Of a stretch of DNA of 50,000 bases, positions 49,131 through 50,000 are shown in pieces. The position numbers and the translations under genes were made by a program. The stretch comes from Symbiodinium natans (taxonomy: Eukaryota; Sar; Dinophyceae; Suessiales; Symbiodiniaceae). Every line of letters begins with the position of its first letter. Within the stretch, counting starts at the first letter, position 1. The stretch is taken from NCBI GenBank assembly GCA_905221605.1, contig CAJNDS010002487.1, positions 318,202 through 368,201 on the forward strand. The letters run 5' to 3'. The notes below the pieces were generated by a model. The model saw nothing but the letters and a program-made list of their open reading frames with translations, was not told the origin of the DNA and made no database searches.

Positions 49131-50000
49131 GGGCAGTGGAAGGTCGCTGCAAGACTAAGGGTCCCCATTGGGCCTGCACACACCAACCTCTGCCAGTTCT
49201 CGGTGCTTCGTGGCAGTGCTCCAGGCTGGCCGCCCAGGTCGCCAGTTGCCAGGTGCTCTGGTCCTCTTGGGCACAGGTCCTGTCCATTATGGCGAAATGG
49301 GAGGGTTGGACCTCTCGCCATTCTTGGTTTTTGAGGTCTGCTGTGAGTTTCGGGAACTGGGGAAGCTTCCAGGACTTCCATTCGCTGGCACCGTCCTTGA
49401 CTTTGAGGTGCAAGGCTGCATGTGGTTTCCACGGGACTGCCCAGGTCACAGACAGATCCACCAGGGCTTCCAGGCTCCGACTCACAACCCCAAAGCCCAG
49501 TTCCGCCCCATGGTTGCATGTAGCCTCTCCAGTGGCTACCATCCTCCCCCTCATCACCTGAATCAGTGCTGTGTCCTGGACTTCGGTCGGGTCCAGGTTC
49601 CAATCTCCCAGGATGATCCAGGGTTGCGGGAGGGTTCTTACGAAAGCCACCAGAGAGGATAGCACCTCTGCATTCGTGGGACCATTTAGGCCTTCCGTGT
49701 CCCGCAGGTAGAGGGACACGATCGTGTAGTCCCACCGTCTTTGTCTCAGACCCACAGCTGTGTAGCCTGCCCCTTTGCATTGGTAGGTGGCTTTTTGCCA
49801 CACTCCGCTGTTTTTGGGAAAGGCACAAGCAGTGCCCCCCAACCTGGTGCCCTTGTCCGACAAGGAGGCCGGCTCAGCATAGAGATCCCATCCTAGGGAT
49901 TGCAGTGTGGCTCTCCTGCCATGCAGCAGTTCCGGTGTGAGGTGGGTTTCCTGCAGACACACCACCTTGGCTTTGGAGGAGGTTACCCACTCCAGTGCCC
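49018..50000 (-). CDS. APE-type endonuclease domain of the LINE (5' part off the window)
   Basis: Open from the window edge. Motifs: KAKVVCLQETHLTPELL (catalytic Glu), PWIILGDWNLDPTE (GDxN) and VPWKPHAALHL in the place of the terminal SDH. Such domains nick target DNA to prime reverse transcription. The late part of the frame (after about 49130) reads as low-complexity text because the true frame shifts there. Confidence 0.85.
   Translation of the reverse strand, partial: ALEWVTSSKAKVVCLQETHLTPELLHGRRATLQSLGWDLYAEPASLSDKGTRLGGTACAFPKNSGVWQKATYQCKGAGYTAVGLRQRRWDYTIVSLYLRDTEGLNGPTNAEVLSSLVAFVRTLPQPWIILGDWNLDPTEVQDTALIQVMRGRMVATGEATCNHGAELGFGVVSRSLEALVDLSVTWAVPWKPHAALHLKVKDGASEWKSWKLPQFPKLTADLKNQEWREVQPSHFAIMDRTCAQEDQSTWQLATWAASLEHCHEAPRTGRGWCVQAQWGPLVLQRPSTAPKGSDMVGTNGQNPGGSARLPAAPTGPRPPPNLSRHC

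Larger units (their letters stand above)
45484..50000 (-). mobile_element. LINE-type non-LTR retrotransposon, partial and frame-broken
   Basis: Ordered on the minus strand: endonuclease, linker, reverse transcriptase, Cys-rich zinc-finger-like region, unknown C-terminal module, repeated 3' end. The 5' end lies beyond the window. At least three frame changes occur (near 49.13, 48.7-48.8 and 47.6 kb), so it is probably inactive. It lies upstream of, and in the same orientation as, the kelch region. Confidence 0.88.

Noticed and set aside
1-50000. CRISPR array, rRNA or tRNA genes, spliced-leader genes
   Set aside because: No regularly spaced repeats with unique spacers, no rRNA or tRNA signature noticed, and no copy of the dinoflagellate spliced leader seen by eye.

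Overview
The window looks like nuclear DNA of a dinoflagellate, most likely a symbiodiniacean-type alga. I infer this from the plant/alveolate telomere unit TTTAGGG scattered in dozens of interstitial tracts, small exons with AG|G acceptors and frequent GC donors, and a non-LTR retrotransposon whose reverse transcriptase has dinoflagellate-like motifs (GILAGCPFAT, WVDD). No bacterial features, rRNA, tRNA or CRISPR were seen. Genus assignment is inference only.

Region 1 to about 43.7 kb. Short islands of unique sequence, usually 100-500 bp, are separated by (TTTAGGG)n or (CCCTAAA)n tracts and microsatellites. Most islands carry a kelch-repeat module on the minus strand: the glycine-pair strand (MYVFGG, MLIFGG, LLWGG), the following DLWxYNP / LHCYDVT strand, or the linker W...G..P..R..H. 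About 30 modules are clear and some 30 more are degenerate; I found no equally good module on the plus strand. At 40.9-42.8 kb five consecutive exons can be joined with every codon phase correct. They encode four kelch blades and then a CUB-like start. Two exons 16.5 kb apart (15825-15897 and 32311-32380) share the same acceptor, phase and GC donor. Several modules recur in the same order about 14-16.5 kb apart. This suggests a very large minus-strand kelch gene built by block duplication, or a same-strand array of such genes, with telomere-like repeats filling the introns. A minus-strand ORF at 44.5-44.6 kb starts with a hydrophobic segment and could be a leader/anchor exon.

Region 44-45.5 kb. 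The telomere-like tracts stop at about 44.05 kb. Apart from the hydrophobic ORF little can be supported.

Region 45.5-50 kb. A minus-strand LINE-type retrotransposon runs in from beyond the right edge: an APE-like endonuclease, a linker, reverse transcriptase, a Cys-rich zinc-finger-like region, an unrecognised C-terminal module, and a 3' end of about 160-bp direct repeats. Its frame is broken several times, so this copy is probably dead.

Other elements: a palindromic inverted repeat at 2.03-2.22 kb, small MITE-like inverted-repeat elements (3.86-3.98, 24.72-24.81 and 35.25-35.34 kb), local tandem duplications at 31.4-31.9 kb, and a head-to-head telomere-repeat junction at 38.12 kb. All protein calls were made by eye from translated sequence; weak kelch calls are marked with low confidence.
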